Shown here piece by piece: positions 15,133 through 23,750 of a stretch of DNA of 28,675 bases; positions within the stretch are counted from its first letter, which is position 1; each line of letters begins with the position of its first letter. This stretch comes from Bacteroides sp. CAG:1076. Lineage in GTDB: Bacteria; Bacteroidota; Bacteroidia; Bacteroidales; Bacteroidaceae. The notes beneath the pieces are model-generated. The model searched no databases. It saw only the letters and a program-made list of their open reading frames with translations, and was not told the DNA's origin. Both the position numbers and the translations under genes were made by a program. The stretch lies in the NCBI GenBank assembly GCA_000436795.1, contig HF993233.1, positions 1-28,675 on the forward strand. The letters are read 5' to 3'.

Positions 15133-15480
15133 TTATTTTGATGTACAGAACGCTCTATAGACACCGTTTGTCCATCCGAAACCATCCTGGTTAGGATATT
15201 CACCTCCACCAGTAGTGCTGACATTTACGACATCATATTTCTCAAGTAATTTGCCTGTTTCAGAATATACATATTCTACCATTTGAGTCCAGCGTTTCTT
15301 TATTTCATCGGCTAACTTGTCGTATGAGTAATTTTTTAATCCTTTATACGTAATCCACTGGAGAGGAGCCCAGCCGTTTGGATAATCCCATTGTTGTCCG
15401 GTATGGATATTGTTAAGCTGTAAAATGGATTGCGTGGCTGCAAGATAACAAGTACAATGAAACAGATTGGGAAATAGCTC
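15133..15480 (-). pseudogene. Remnant of a family 37 trehalase gene (C-terminal end)
   Basis: The minus strand encodes an intact 88-residue trehalase C-terminus ending at a TAA (15133-15135). It includes GQQWDYPNGWAPLQW (upstream trehalase signature) and GGGEYPNQDGFGWTNGV, the region that carries the proposed catalytic glutamate in E. coli trehalase. Upstream, in the same frame, ELFPNLFHCTCYLAAT vaguely recalls the preceding helix, but about 20 codons seem to be missing. A stop lies four codons further up. The catalytic N-terminal two thirds is absent, so it cannot make an active enzyme. A full gene would be about 500 codons. No promoter or sugar transporter is nearby. Confidence 0.88.
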
Positions 15481-15539
15481 ATAATGATTATTTCTTCATT
15501 ACTATTGCTTTTTATAGAATATTGTATGAGTTTAGATGA
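15423..15539 (+). pseudogene. Unassigned coding-like fragment
   Basis: A plus-strand frame reads KWIAWLQDNKYNETDWEIAH and continues as a protein-like stretch up to a TGA at 15537. It runs on in frame beyond the stop for another 29 codons. It starts where the trehalase similarity fades, which suggests a junction between two broken genes. I do not recognise the family, and it may be chance. Confidence 0.2.
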
Positions 15540-15757
15540 GTTGCCTTTGTATGGGTTGTCATTCAAAATATTGGTAATTCATACAAAAATGCCAATAAAG
15601 CAGAGTTTAATGCAAGAATGAATTATAATTAACTTATACAGATACTATGTTGTATCAAAAAGAATTATCTGCTATTTAAGTCGTATTTAAGTGTTGTTTG
15701 AATATACACAAAATAGGTGGATGAAATGACTTTTAGATTTATATATCCTTTTAGGAT

Positions 15758-15830
15758 AAAAATCACATTTCGTTTTGAGTTAATAAGCGTGAAAAAATCA
15801 CATTTCGCTTTGAAAAAGAATCACAATTCG
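15758..15830 (+). repeat. Three short direct repeats containing ATCACAtTTCG
   Basis: Copies of AAAAATCACATTTCG begin at 15758, 15793 and 15816. The first two are identical over 20 of 21 bases; the third matches at 13 of 15. Spacings are 35 and 23 bases, too irregular for a CRISPR array. No gene follows directly. Confidence 0.6.
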
Positions 15831-15864
15831 TATAGAGGCTTGTATTGGTAATGTACAAACATAG

Positions 15865-15993
15865 AAAGTAGTTTACGAAGAATTGAAACAAATGATCCGG
15901 AATCTGGATAGATTTTTACAGAAAAGAGTGACTGCCAACCGATGCAAAATGGGCTTCACCCGCAAACAAAAATATACGAAAAAAGCACCGTAA
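15865..15993 (+). pseudogene. Short basic open fragment, possible gene tail
   Basis: An open stretch of 42 codons (KVVYEELKQMIRNLDRFLQK, then a Lys/Arg-rich end) lies between an in-frame TAG and a TAA. It is preceded by the direct repeats. I recognise no family, and it may be the end of a decayed gene or a chance frame. Confidence 0.15.
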
Positions 15994-16014
15994 TCAATTG
16001 ATATACGGTGCTTT
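15975..16014 (-). terminator. Terminator of tRNA-Ser
   Basis: AAAGCACCGTA with TACGGTGCTTT (15982-15992 and 16004-16014) forms an 11-bp stem. Its loop can extend the pairing through ATCAA/TTGAT. On the minus strand it is followed by a run of six T, about 50 bases after the tRNA 3' end. Confidence 0.85.
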
Positions 16015-16062
16015 GACTCCTTGAGTGAAGGCTAAATTGAAAACCTTCAAAAAATCTCTCTG

Positions 16063-16149
16063 CGGAAGCTGGGGGATTCGAACCCCCGGTACGGTTACCC
16101 GTACGGCAGTTTAGCAAACTGCTGGTTTCAGCCACTCACCCAAACTTCC
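16063..16149 (-). tRNA. tRNA-Ser (anticodon GCT)
   Basis: An 87-base tRNA with a 7-bp acceptor stem (GGAAGTT/AGCTTCC), an anticodon stem GCAGT/ACTGC with loop TTGCTAA giving anticodon GCT, a long serine-type variable arm (GTACGGGTAACCGTAC), and a T arm GGGGG-TTCGAAT-CCCCC. Discriminator base G; CCA is not encoded. It decodes AGC and AGT. Its 3' end faces the decayed region, as at a tRNA used for integration. Confidence 0.97.
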
Positions 16150-16191
16150 AGTTTTCGTAGTTTCTGATTACGTTTTCTCTCAAACGCGGTG

Positions 16192-16223
16192 CGAAGATAG
16201 AGTGATTTTTTGATTTGTGCAAA
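16192..16223 (-). promoter_or_regulatory. Promoter of tRNA-Ser
   Basis: On the minus strand TTTG (16220-16223) and TATCTTCG (16192-16199, seven of eight matches) stand 20 bases apart. This predicts a start about 36 bases before the tRNA. Confidence 0.6.
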
Positions 16224-16440
16224 CTTTTGCAATACTTTTTTTGTGCTTTTTATGGCACTATTGGGATAGATTTCTGATTCTAAACTGATTAAGAAATGTA
16301 TTTTTTTCTTGTAATCGTGCACTCATTTGTTTTCTCAAAAGTCCATGTCTTTAACTTAATGTATAGATATTCATTTTTGTAATTATTGCAAATTAACAAT
16401 ATCACTAATTTTAGGTATTGTGTAATTTGTGCTAATTGCC

Positions 16441-16448
16441 TATCTTTG
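16441..16448 (+). promoter_or_regulatory. -7 promoter element for pflB
   Basis: TATCTTTG fully matches TAnnTTTG, with ATTG 20 bases upstream (16417-16420) as a partial -33 box. It places the start codon at 16495 or 16501 rather than the TTG at 16429. The 16150-16440 stretch holds the tRNA promoter and otherwise only AT-rich sequence. Confidence 0.7.
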
Positions 16449-16494
16449 CACTCGGTTTTCAAATAGAGTAAAAAACTATATTAAATTATTGATT

Positions 16495-18717
16495 ATGGCA
16501 ATGAATTTTAAAGAAGGTCGTTGGAACCATGAAATCAACGTTACCGATTTCGTAAAGACAAACATTACCCCTTACGAAGGCGACGCCTCTTTTTTGGCAG
16601 GTCCTACTGAACGTACAAAAGCTGTATGGAATAAGTGTTTGGAGGCTTTAGCCGAAGAACGTGCGAATAATGGAGTACGCTCGCTCGATCCTTCTACTAT
16701 TTCGACTATTACGTCTTTTGCTGCAGGATATATTGATAAGGATAATGAGGTGATTGTTGGATTGCAGACTGATGAAGTACTGCGTCGCGCCATCAAGCCT
16801 TTCGGTGGTATTAAAGTTGTAGAGAAAGCGTGTCGTGAAAATGGGGTAGAAGTTGACCCTAAGGTAAAAGATATTTTTACTCATTATCGTAAAACACATA
16901 ATGATGGTGTGTTTGATGCATATACTGAAGAAATTCGTTCATTCCGCTCTTTGGGCTTTTTGACCGGATTGCCTGATAACTATGCACGTGGACGTATAAT
17001 TGGTGACTATCGCCGTTTGGCTTTGTATGGCCTTGATCGTTTGATTGAAGCTAAACAGGATGATTTGCGTCATCTGACAGGTCCGATGACTGATGAACGT
17101 ATTCGCTTGCGTGAAGAAGTCGCAGAACAGATAAAGGCTTTGAAGGAAATTAAGGTGTTAGGACAGCAATATGGATTGGACTTGAGTCGTCCGGCTACTA
17201 CTGCACAAGAAGCTGTTCAGTGGGTATACATGGCTTATCTGGCTGCTGTGAAAGAACAGGATGGTGCTGCAATGTCGCTTGGTAATGTTTCTTCATTCCT
17301 TGATATTTATATAGAATATGATATGGCTCATGGCAATCTTGATGAGTTACATGCTCAGGAATTGATTGACCAGTTTGTTATCAAGTTGCGTATGGTACGT
17401 CATTTACGTATGCAGGCATATACAGATATTTTTGCAGGTGATCCGACTTGGGTAACAGAGTCTATTGGTGGTCGTTTCAATGATGGTCGTACAAAGGTTA
17501 CAAAGACATCCTTCCGTTTCTTGCAGACCTTGTATAATCTTGGTCCTTCTCCAGAACCAAACTTGACAGTTCTGTGGAGTCCACAGCTGCCTGAAGGATT
17601 TAAGGATTTCTGTGCTCGTGTTTCGATTGATACTTCTTCTATTCAGTATGAAAACGATGACTTGATGCGTGAGGTTCGTAACTCTGATGACTATGGTATT
17701 GCTTGTTGTGTATCATATCAGGATATAGGCCGTCATATCCAGTTCTTCGGTGCACGTTGTAACCTGGCAAAGGCTTTATTGCTGGCTATCAATGGTGGAC
17801 GTTGTGAGAATACGGGCACGTTGATGGTGAAGGATATTCCGGTACTGACTGGCGATGTGCTGAATTTCGAAGAGGTATTGGCTAACTATAAGAAGGTTTT
17901 GAAAGAGATGGCACGTGTATATAATGAAGCGATGAATATCATTCACTACATGCATGATAAGTATTATTATGAAAAAGCGCAGATGGCATTTGTTGATACA
18001 AATCCGGCTATTAACTTGGCTTATGGTGTAGCTGGTATGTCTATTGCTGTCGATTCTCTTTCAGCTATTAAATATGCGAAGGTTACTGCTAAACGTAATG
18101 ATATCGGTTTGACAGAAAGCTTCGATATTGAAGGTGAATTCCCTTGCTTCGGTAATGATGATGATCGTGTAGACCATTTGGCTGTAGACCTGATTTATTA
18201 CTTCGATGAAGAATTGAAGAAATTGCCGGTTTATAAGAATGCGAAACCTACATTGTCTATCCTTACAATAACTTCGAATGTGATGTATGGTAAGAAGACA
18301 GGTGCTACTCCTGATGGACGTGCCAAAGGCGTTGCTTTTGCTCCTGGCGCTAATCCGATGCATGGACGTGACAAGAATGGTGCTGTTGCTTCGTTGAGTT
18401 CGGTTGCTAAACTGCGTTATCGTGATTCTCAAGATGGTATTAGTAATACTTTCTCTATTGTCCCAAAATCATTAGGAGTAGACATGGAGAGCCGTGTAGA
18501 GAATCTGGTGACAATGATGGATGGCTATTTTATTAAAGGTGCTCATCACTTAAATGTAAACGTATTGAATCGCGAAATGCTGGAAGATGCAATGGAGCAT
18601 CCTGAAAAGTATCCGCAACTTACTATTCGTGTATCAGGTTATGCTGTAAACTTCATCAAGCTGAGCCGTGAGCATCAGTTGGAAGTAATTTCGCGTAGCT
18701 TCCACGAACGCATGTGA
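16495..18717 (+). CDS. pflB: Formate C-acetyltransferase (pyruvate formate-lyase)
   Basis: A 740-residue glycyl-radical enzyme that splits pyruvate with CoA into acetyl-CoA and formate in anaerobic fermentation. The active-site pair Cys404-Cys405 lies in [16 protein letters not shown]. The radical-bearing Gly715 lies in the C-terminal RVSGYAVNF, 25 residues from the end as usual. Conserved PFL blocks such as [18 protein letters not shown] and [17 protein letters not shown] confirm a true PFL rather than a diol dehydratase. The start is [11 protein letters not shown] at 16495, matching the family N-terminus and lying after the promoter. Its activase follows, separated by a terminator-like hairpin. 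Confidence 0.97.
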   Translation: MAMNFKEGRWNHEINVTDFVKTNITPYEGDASFLAGPTERTKAVWNKCLEALAEERANNGVRSLDPSTISTITSFAAGYIDKDNEVIVGLQTDEVLRRAIKPFGGIKVVEKACRENGVEVDPKVKDIFTHYRKTHNDGVFDAYTEEIRSFRSLGFLTGLPDNYARGRIIGDYRRLALYGLDRLIEAKQDDLRHLTGPMTDERIRLREEVAEQIKALKEIKVLGQQYGLDLSRPATTAQEAVQWVYMAYLAAVKEQDGAAMSLGNVSSFLDIYIEYDMAHGNLDELHAQELIDQFVIKLRMVRHLRMQAYTDIFAGDPTWVTESIGGRFNDGRTKVTKTSFRFLQTLYNLGPSPEPNLTVLWSPQLPEGFKDFCARVSIDTSSIQYENDDLMREVRNSDDYGIACCVSYQDIGRHIQFFGARCNLAKALLLAINGGRCENTGTLMVKDIPVLTGDVLNFEEVLANYKKVLKEMARVYNEAMNIIHYMHDKYYYEKAQMAFVDTNPAINLAYGVAGMSIAVDSLSAIKYAKVTAKRNDIGLTESFDIEGEFPCFGNDDDRVDHLAVDLIYYFDEELKKLPVYKNAKPTLSILTITSNVMYGKKTGATPDGRAKGVAFAPGANPMHGRDKNGAVASLSSVAKLRYRDSQDGISNTFSIVPKSLGVDMESRVENLVTMMDGYFIKGAHHLNVNVLNREMLEDAMEHPEKYPQLTIRVSGYAVNFIKLSREHQLEVISRSFHERM

Positions 18718-18742
18718 TTTTTGTGATAATTATTTGACATAT

Positions 18743-18788
18743 AAACATTTGTCGTTCTCCTCGCCGAGTTGGACGGCAAATGTTTTTT
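18743..18788 (+). terminator. Hairpin between pflB and pflA
   Basis: A 15-bp stem (18743-18757 with 18771-18785, two G-T pairs) is followed by T to 18788. It looks like an intrinsic terminator and would let only part of the pflB transcripts continue into pflA. Confidence 0.8.
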
Positions 18789-18812
18789 CTTTATACCAAT
18801 AAGTAAATACTG

Positions 18813-19541
18813 ATGATTAGAGTACATTCATACGAATCTCTTGGCACTTATGATGGGCCGGGAATACGTCTCGTGGTTTTCTTGCAGGGTTGTAATTTCC
18901 GTTGTCTGTATTGTGCAAATCCTGATACTATTGATGCTAAGGGAGAAAGTAAAGAAACTGCTCCTGAAGATATTTTGAAAATGGCTGTCAGCCAGAAGCC
19001 TTTTTTCGGGAAGAAAGGGGGAGTTACGTTTAGTGGTGGAGAGCCGACTTTCCAGGCTAAAGCTTTGATACCGCTATTTCGGATGTTGAAAGAAGCTGGA
19101 ATTCATATTTGTGTGGATACCAACGGAGGTATTTGGAACGAAGATGTGAAAGAACTTTTCTCACTTGCTGATTTGGTTTTGCTCGATGTGAAGGAATTCA
19201 ATAACGAACGTCATAAAACTCTTACATCGCGTAGTAACGAGCAAACACTTCGCACAGCGGCATGGCTGGAAGAAAACGGAAAACCTTTTTGGTTGCGTTA
19301 CGTACTGGTGCAAGGTTATAGCTTTTTCCGTGAGGATATAGAGGCATTAGGTGAGCATTTTAAAGACTATCATATGATACAGCGTGTAGAGATTCTTCCG
19401 TATCATACTTTAGGAGTACATAAATATGAAGCAATGAAGCTGGATTATAAATTGAAAGATGTAAAACAAAATACGCCCGAACAACTGGAAGAAGTTCGAG
19501 CGCTTTTTGAAAAGTATTTCCAGACAGTCTATGTAAATTGA
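18813..19541 (+). CDS. pflA: Pyruvate formate-lyase activating enzyme (radical SAM)
   Basis: A 242-residue radical-SAM enzyme that abstracts a hydrogen from the PflB glycine to make the active radical form. The iron-sulfur motif is CNFRCLYC (Cys27, Cys31, Cys34). The N-terminal GTYDGPGIRLVVFLQGC and the GGVTFSGGEPT block are diagnostic for PFL-AE. The ATG is at 18813. The length matches E. coli PflA, with no extra ferredoxin-like domain as in other glycyl-radical activases. No separate promoter is obvious, so expression probably depends on read-through from pflB. Confidence 0.96.
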   Translation: MIRVHSYESLGTYDGPGIRLVVFLQGCNFRCLYCANPDTIDAKGESKETAPEDILKMAVSQKPFFGKKGGVTFSGGEPTFQAKALIPLFRMLKEAGIHICVDTNGGIWNEDVKELFSLADLVLLDVKEFNNERHKTLTSRSNEQTLRTAAWLEENGKPFWLRYVLVQGYSFFREDIEALGEHFKDYHMIQRVEILPYHTLGVHKYEAMKLDYKLKDVKQNTPEQLEEVRALFEKYFQTVYVN

Positions 19542-19603
19542 TTTCTTGTTATTGAACAAATTCCTTATAAACTTCCATTGTCTTTTCAGAATATACGGAA
19601 TAC

Positions 19604-19639
19604 CAGCCTGATGTATTGGCTTAGCATCAGGCTGTTTTT
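19604..19639 (+). terminator. Terminator after pflA
   Basis: A perfect 10-bp stem, CAGCCTGATG with CATCAGGCTG (19604-19613 and 19625-19634), is followed by TTTTT. It acts on the plus strand; the minus strand lacks a T run after it. Confidence 0.9.
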
Positions 19640-19654
19640 ACATAGCAAAATATG

Positions 19655-20866
19655 TCATTTCTTTCGTAAATCAATAGCGTAGGCCAGAATTACAATAAAG
19701 CAAAGCAATGGCACAATGAATCCGGTTGCAGTACTTATTGTATCGGCTATATAGCCCATAATGACAGGAGCTATTGCACCTCCTACGATGCTCATAATTA
19801 AATAGGACGAAGCTCGTTTGGTATGTTCCCCAACGCCACGGATTGCCAGAGCAAAGATAGTAGGAAACATGATTGATTCACATAAAAAGCAAAAGAAGAA
19901 TGCTCCAGACGATATATGTCCTAATCCCATCATGACTAATATCATTGCTAAAATAGCTCCGGCAGCAACAAAGGCTAATAGTTTTTCAGCACGGATAAAT
20001 CCCATAATCCAACTACCGGCCATTCGTCCTGCCATGAATAATCCCATACCGACAAAGGAAAGCCACAGAGCGGCTTCACGGGCTGATATGTTGATATGCT
20101 CTGTTACGTAATTGATAAAGAAACTATTGATACCGGTTTGGGCTGCAACATAAAAGAACAAAGCAATAAGTCCGAATGTAAAGTTGCGATGCTTCCATAG
20201 AGAGGTGGATTTATTGGTTGTGGTTGTACTTACAGGTTCTTCTGGAATGCTGATTTCTGGTAAATGAATTCTTGAAAATACAATTGCTACAAGTAATACC
20301 AATATTCCAATAATGGCATATGGGATAGCAATATTTCCACTTCCTCCATCAGCGGAGAATAGGAATAAACCTCCAACCAGCGGACCACAAATCCATCCTA
20401 ATCCGTTGAAAGACTGCGCTAAATTTATTCTTCTCTCTGCCGATTCTTTTTCGCCTAATACTGTTACGTAAGGATTGGCAGCTGTTTCCAGACAAGTCAG
20501 TCCGCAACCGATAATGAATAATGACAGCAGGAAAAACTCAAAAGACATGATTCGTTCTCCCGGAATAAACATGAGTGCACCGATGCCGTAAAGTAATAAT
20601 CCGGTAACTACACCTGCCCGGTAGCCGTAACGGCGGATAATTTCTCCAGCTGGCATTGCCATCAGAAAATACCCTCCATATACTACTGCTTGTATTAATG
20701 CCGAGTGAGTTTTTGAAATACTTAATGCATCTTGAAAATGTTTATTCAATACATCTAAGATGCTGTGGGCAAATCCCCACAAAAAGAACAATGTAGTAAT
20801 AAGTACAAACGGCACGAGGTAGTTTACCCCGTCGGCCGTCTGCACCAGTTTTATTTTTTGTTTCAT
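19655..20866 (-). CDS. fucP: L-fucose:proton symporter of the FucP type
   Basis: A 403-residue major-facilitator transporter with about twelve membrane segments. The N-terminal part follows FucP: YLVPFVLITTLFFLWGFAHSILDVLNKHFQ, split by the first helix (FVLITTLFFLWGFAHSILD). AVVYGGYFLMAMPAGEIIRRYGYRAG and the LETAANPYVTVLG motif are also family features. FucP-like proteins import L-fucose or related sugars with protons; glucose or galactose specificity occurs in relatives. The gene lies 20 bases after fkp on the same strand, so its fucose would go straight to Fkp. It is probably the last gene of the fucose operon. Confidence 0.9.
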   Translation of the reverse strand: MKQKIKLVQTADGVNYLVPFVLITTLFFLWGFAHSILDVLNKHFQDALSISKTHSALIQAVVYGGYFLMAMPAGEIIRRYGYRAGVVTGLLLYGIGALMFIPGERIMSFEFFLLSLFIIGCGLTCLETAANPYVTVLGEKESAERRINLAQSFNGLGWICGPLVGGLFLFSADGGSGNIAIPYAIIGILVLLVAIVFSRIHLPEISIPEEPVSTTTTNKSTSLWKHRNFTFGLIALFFYVAAQTGINSFFINYVTEHINISAREAALWLSFVGMGLFMAGRMAGSWIMGFIRAEKLLAFVAAGAILAMILVMMGLGHISSGAFFFCFLCESIMFPTIFALAIRGVGEHTKRASSYLIMSIVGGAIAPVIMGYIADTISTATGFIVPLLCFIVILAYAIDLRKK

Positions 20867-20886
20867 ATAATTAGCTTGATAGTTTC

Positions 20887-23745
20887 TTAACTGCGGCTTA
20901 CCTCCAAACCTTTGTCAGAAAGACTCATTTCAACAAAACGAGCACGATTATTAGGCGGGTTCTGAGTCAGAATCTTGCGGATACGTACTGCCGCCTCTGG
21001 ATCTTTTGCTACCATATATAGATATCCGCCACCTCCAGCACCCGGAAGTTTATATCCCAGACAGAGATCGTCTATCTGGCGGGTGATAGCCGCTACTGCA
21101 TCAGGGTTGGTTCCTGCATCGAGCAATTGGTTCTGCTGCCAAGTTTTTCGTACCAGACGTCCCATCTCTTCAAAACTGTTGCGTTGGATGGCATCATATA
21201 AGTCAAGAGCATGTTGTTTCATCTGTCCAAGGAGGTTCAGATGCTCTGTTGAGTTAAGGAACATTCCACGTACGATTTCAGCTAAAATACCTTTGGCTGT
21301 ACGGGTTATACCTGTATAGTATAGCAAGTGGCACTGACGATATTCATCGTGCGTGAACAAATGATCTGGTAACCAGCGTACCATAGGCTCCTGATTCCAT
21401 CCTGAATGTGTCTGTAACAGTTTTACACCTTGCAATACTCCTCCATACTGATCTTGCCAACCGCCACCGGTGGTAAGTAATTGCTCCAGTATGAGTGTAC
21501 GGCTGCCTATTTCATGCTTGTCCCAGTTTAAACCGCAAAAATCATTTATCGCACCTAAAACTGTAGAGGCAAGAATAGAACTTGTACCTAATCCGGAACC
21601 GGCGGGAATTGCAGAAAGTAGTGTTACTTCAATACCTGCTCCAAATGAACGGAGTTTAGCTTCCAGTGAGGGACAAGATTCTGCTGAAAAATCAGGGTGG
21701 AAGCCGGCCAGCACCAAGGCTGCTTTAGGTATAGAGAAAGGAGAACCTACTTTGTTAAATGTATGGAGCTCATCAAAGGTTGTAATAACTTCCATTGCTC
21801 CCAAATCGATAGAACGAAGAATGATTTTATACTCTTTGCAGGGTTTGACATAAACTTGCAAAGGGGGCTGGCCGTTTAGCTCGATAGCAATATTTACAAC
21901 ATTTCCACCTTCCATCAAGCTGTAGGGAGGTGTATCGGTCCAACCGCCCGCCAAATCTATACGTACAGGACTTCGTCCCCATACTATTTGGTCTGGGTAG
22001 ACCGAAAGACGAGGCTGTTGTTTATGATTAACTGTCGAAGTCAATCCTTCACGCATCAGGCTAAAAGCTTTTTCTTCTTCTTTTGCAACTTCGTTTGCCA
22101 ATTGTCCGTTAACATCCTGGAGCTGTAAGGTGCGTGCACGAAACATTGCATCACTTATACGTGTCATTAGAGGAGCCGAGTCGGGAAGGGCTTCGGGTAG
22201 TGGTAATTGGTGACGGGCATATTCTTCAGCTGCTTCTTGTAGATTGATCTGATAGAATACACTACGTTCATAATTCTTTGCCAAAGCAATCCAACTGTTT
22301 TTGCGGAACATATCGCGCTGCTGTGTCAGTCTACGAAGATTGGCATAAGCTGAAATTTCGTCAGCTGAGACTTTTTTCGATTGCAACCAGATTGTTTTTC
22401 CGGCCTCTAAATCAGGTTCACTTGTCATCCATCGCATAACTAATCCCAAATCGTCTATCGAACTGCATATAGGAAATATGCGTGCAGACTGAAGGTCGTG
22501 ATTCTGTTCAATCATATCAGGAGTTAGTCCGCGGGTGGAAAGCCACTCCTTTACAGCTATGCCTTGATATAGTGTTGAATCATTTTCCAGACTACCTTTG
22601 AATGCATCGTTAAAGCCATAAGGGCGAGCTGCATAATCGTTTTCTCCCATTGGTACTACATCGATACAAATACCTTCTGGTACATTAATATGCCATTGGT
22701 TGACAGGTACTCCTGTTATAATATTACGACAGTGAAGATTCCACTCTTTACCTATACAACTGTTTTCAATCCATACTTCAGGATTCTCGGCGGTCAGCGT
22801 ATAGTCTATTATTGCATTCTGTACAAAGATTGCAGGATGTGGTTTAACCTTTTTGTGCATGATGGCTCGTTGGTCAATAACACAATTTTGTACAGCCAGG
22901 GTAGATGAAATCATTTCCCGACTTGTACCATAATGGTGAAATTCACCTCCTGGTAGTGGAAGAATTGCTACAGTCAATTCGTTTAATTCCTTATCTTTTA
23001 TGCGCGGATGTCTGCCGAGGGCAGGACCGAAATCAGAGTACATGTCATAAAAGCCAATGGAACCATCTGACTTAAGTGAACGCTTTACCATCAGTTCGAT
23101 AGCTCGGTCGCTTAATAGCCAGATACCTATATCCATAAGGAAGAGATAGTTTTGCATCAAAGTTCCTAGCTCTTCTACGCTTGGCTTTTGTAGCATGAAG
23201 TCCAGCTCCTCTGGATTATTGCGTGATGAAACAAATACACCATGATTTTTAGCTAATTCAGGATCTACCCATAAGCCATAGCATACGACGTCAACATCGG
23301 GGATGTCTTGAAGTGCTTCTTTTGCGCGAATATAAACGTCACCACTGGCTATAAGAGTATGTAAGCTGTCAGGAGCTTTTTGCATAATTTGCTCATAAAG
23401 AGGAAGCTGAAGTGACAGCAGATTTTGTGTGAGTCGTTGTCCGCGTCCCCAGCGGAATACGGGGATAGGAGTGAGGATTTTTCCTGATGGAGCGTAGGCC
23501 GGCAATCTTCGGCTCTGTCCACCGGCGTGTAACAGAATACGTTTTTCATTACTTAACCAGTCGGTAAGTGAGGATGCATTGCCTTCATGTTCTTTACACG
23601 CTTGCAACAGCCATGCAGTACCTCCACCTGATCCTAATTTTGCTCCTACAGGATCGGATGTACAAAACCATTCGTTATGACTTGCGTGTTCTATATCGTA
23701 AAAGCATTCCACTAAATTGGGTGGAAGCGACAAAAGTTTCTTCAT
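20887..23745 (-). CDS. fkp: Bifunctional L-fucokinase / L-fucose-1-phosphate guanylyltransferase
   Basis: A 952-residue cytoplasmic fusion enzyme that turns free L-fucose into GDP-L-fucose in two steps, as described for B. fragilis Fkp (about 950 residues). The N-terminal half is the guanylyltransferase: GSGGGTAWLL (38-47), then LLHAGGQSRRLPAYAPSGK with the nucleotide-binding loop. The C-terminal part, from about residue 590, is a GHMP sugar kinase: PVRIDLAGGWTDTPPY, the ATP loop IPAGSGLGTSS (about 716), and LPGAGGGGY (about 900). The start is ATG 23745, five bases after the fcl stop; the longer frame to 23793 runs back into fcl. It is translationally close to fcl and fucP. Confidence 0.96.
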   Translation of the reverse strand: MKKLLSLPPNLVECFYDIEHASHNEWFCTSDPVGAKLGSGGGTAWLLQACKEHEGNASSLTDWLSNEKRILLHAGGQSRRLPAYAPSGKILTPIPVFRWGRGQRLTQNLLSLQLPLYEQIMQKAPDSLHTLIASGDVYIRAKEALQDIPDVDVVCYGLWVDPELAKNHGVFVSSRNNPEELDFMLQKPSVEELGTLMQNYLFLMDIGIWLLSDRAIELMVKRSLKSDGSIGFYDMYSDFGPALGRHPRIKDKELNELTVAILPLPGGEFHHYGTSREMISSTLAVQNCVIDQRAIMHKKVKPHPAIFVQNAIIDYTLTAENPEVWIENSCIGKEWNLHCRNIITGVPVNQWHINVPEGICIDVVPMGENDYAARPYGFNDAFKGSLENDSTLYQGIAVKEWLSTRGLTPDMIEQNHDLQSARIFPICSSIDDLGLVMRWMTSEPDLEAGKTIWLQSKKVSADEISAYANLRRLTQQRDMFRKNSWIALAKNYERSVFYQINLQEAAEEYARHQLPLPEALPDSAPLMTRISDAMFRARTLQLQDVNGQLANEVAKEEEKAFSLMREGLTSTVNHKQQPRLSVYPDQIVWGRSPVRIDLAGGWTDTPPYSLMEGGNVVNIAIELNGQPPLQVYVKPCKEYKIILRSIDLGAMEVITTFDELHTFNKVGSPFSIPKAALVLAGFHPDFSAESCPSLEAKLRSFGAGIEVTLLSAIPAGSGLGTSSILASTVLGAINDFCGLNWDKHEIGSRTLILEQLLTTGGGWQDQYGGVLQGVKLLQTHSGWNQEPMVRWLPDHLFTHDEYRQCHLLYYTGITRTAKGILAEIVRGMFLNSTEHLNLLGQMKQHALDLYDAIQRNSFEEMGRLVRKTWQQNQLLDAGTNPDAVAAITRQIDDLCLGYKLPGAGGGGYLYMVAKDPEAAVRIRKILTQNPPNNRARFVEMSLSDKGLEVSRS

Positions 23746-23750
23746 TTTGA

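Larger units (their letters stand above)
14897..16062. other. Decayed intergenic region between the RSH gene and tRNA-Ser
   Basis: These 1.17 kb hold no intact gene. In order: AT-rich sequence; a 15-bp inverted repeat (15045-15104); the minus-strand trehalase tail (15133-15480); an unassigned plus-strand fragment starting near 15423; AT-rich sequence; three direct repeats (15758-15830); a 42-codon plus-strand fragment (15865-15993) ending in a basic tail; and the terminator of the tRNA. The position, flush with a tRNA 3' end, and the broken genes suggest an old insertion that has degraded. Confidence 0.7.

Noticed and set aside
15758..15830. CRISPR array
   Set aside because: Only three imperfect copies with spacings of 35 and 23 bases, no spacer-length regularity and no cas gene in the window.
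14897..16062. Attachment-site duplicate of the tRNA-Ser 3' end
   Set aside because: I found no second copy of the GGAAGCTGGGGGATTCG region in the decayed stretch, so integration is suggested only by position.
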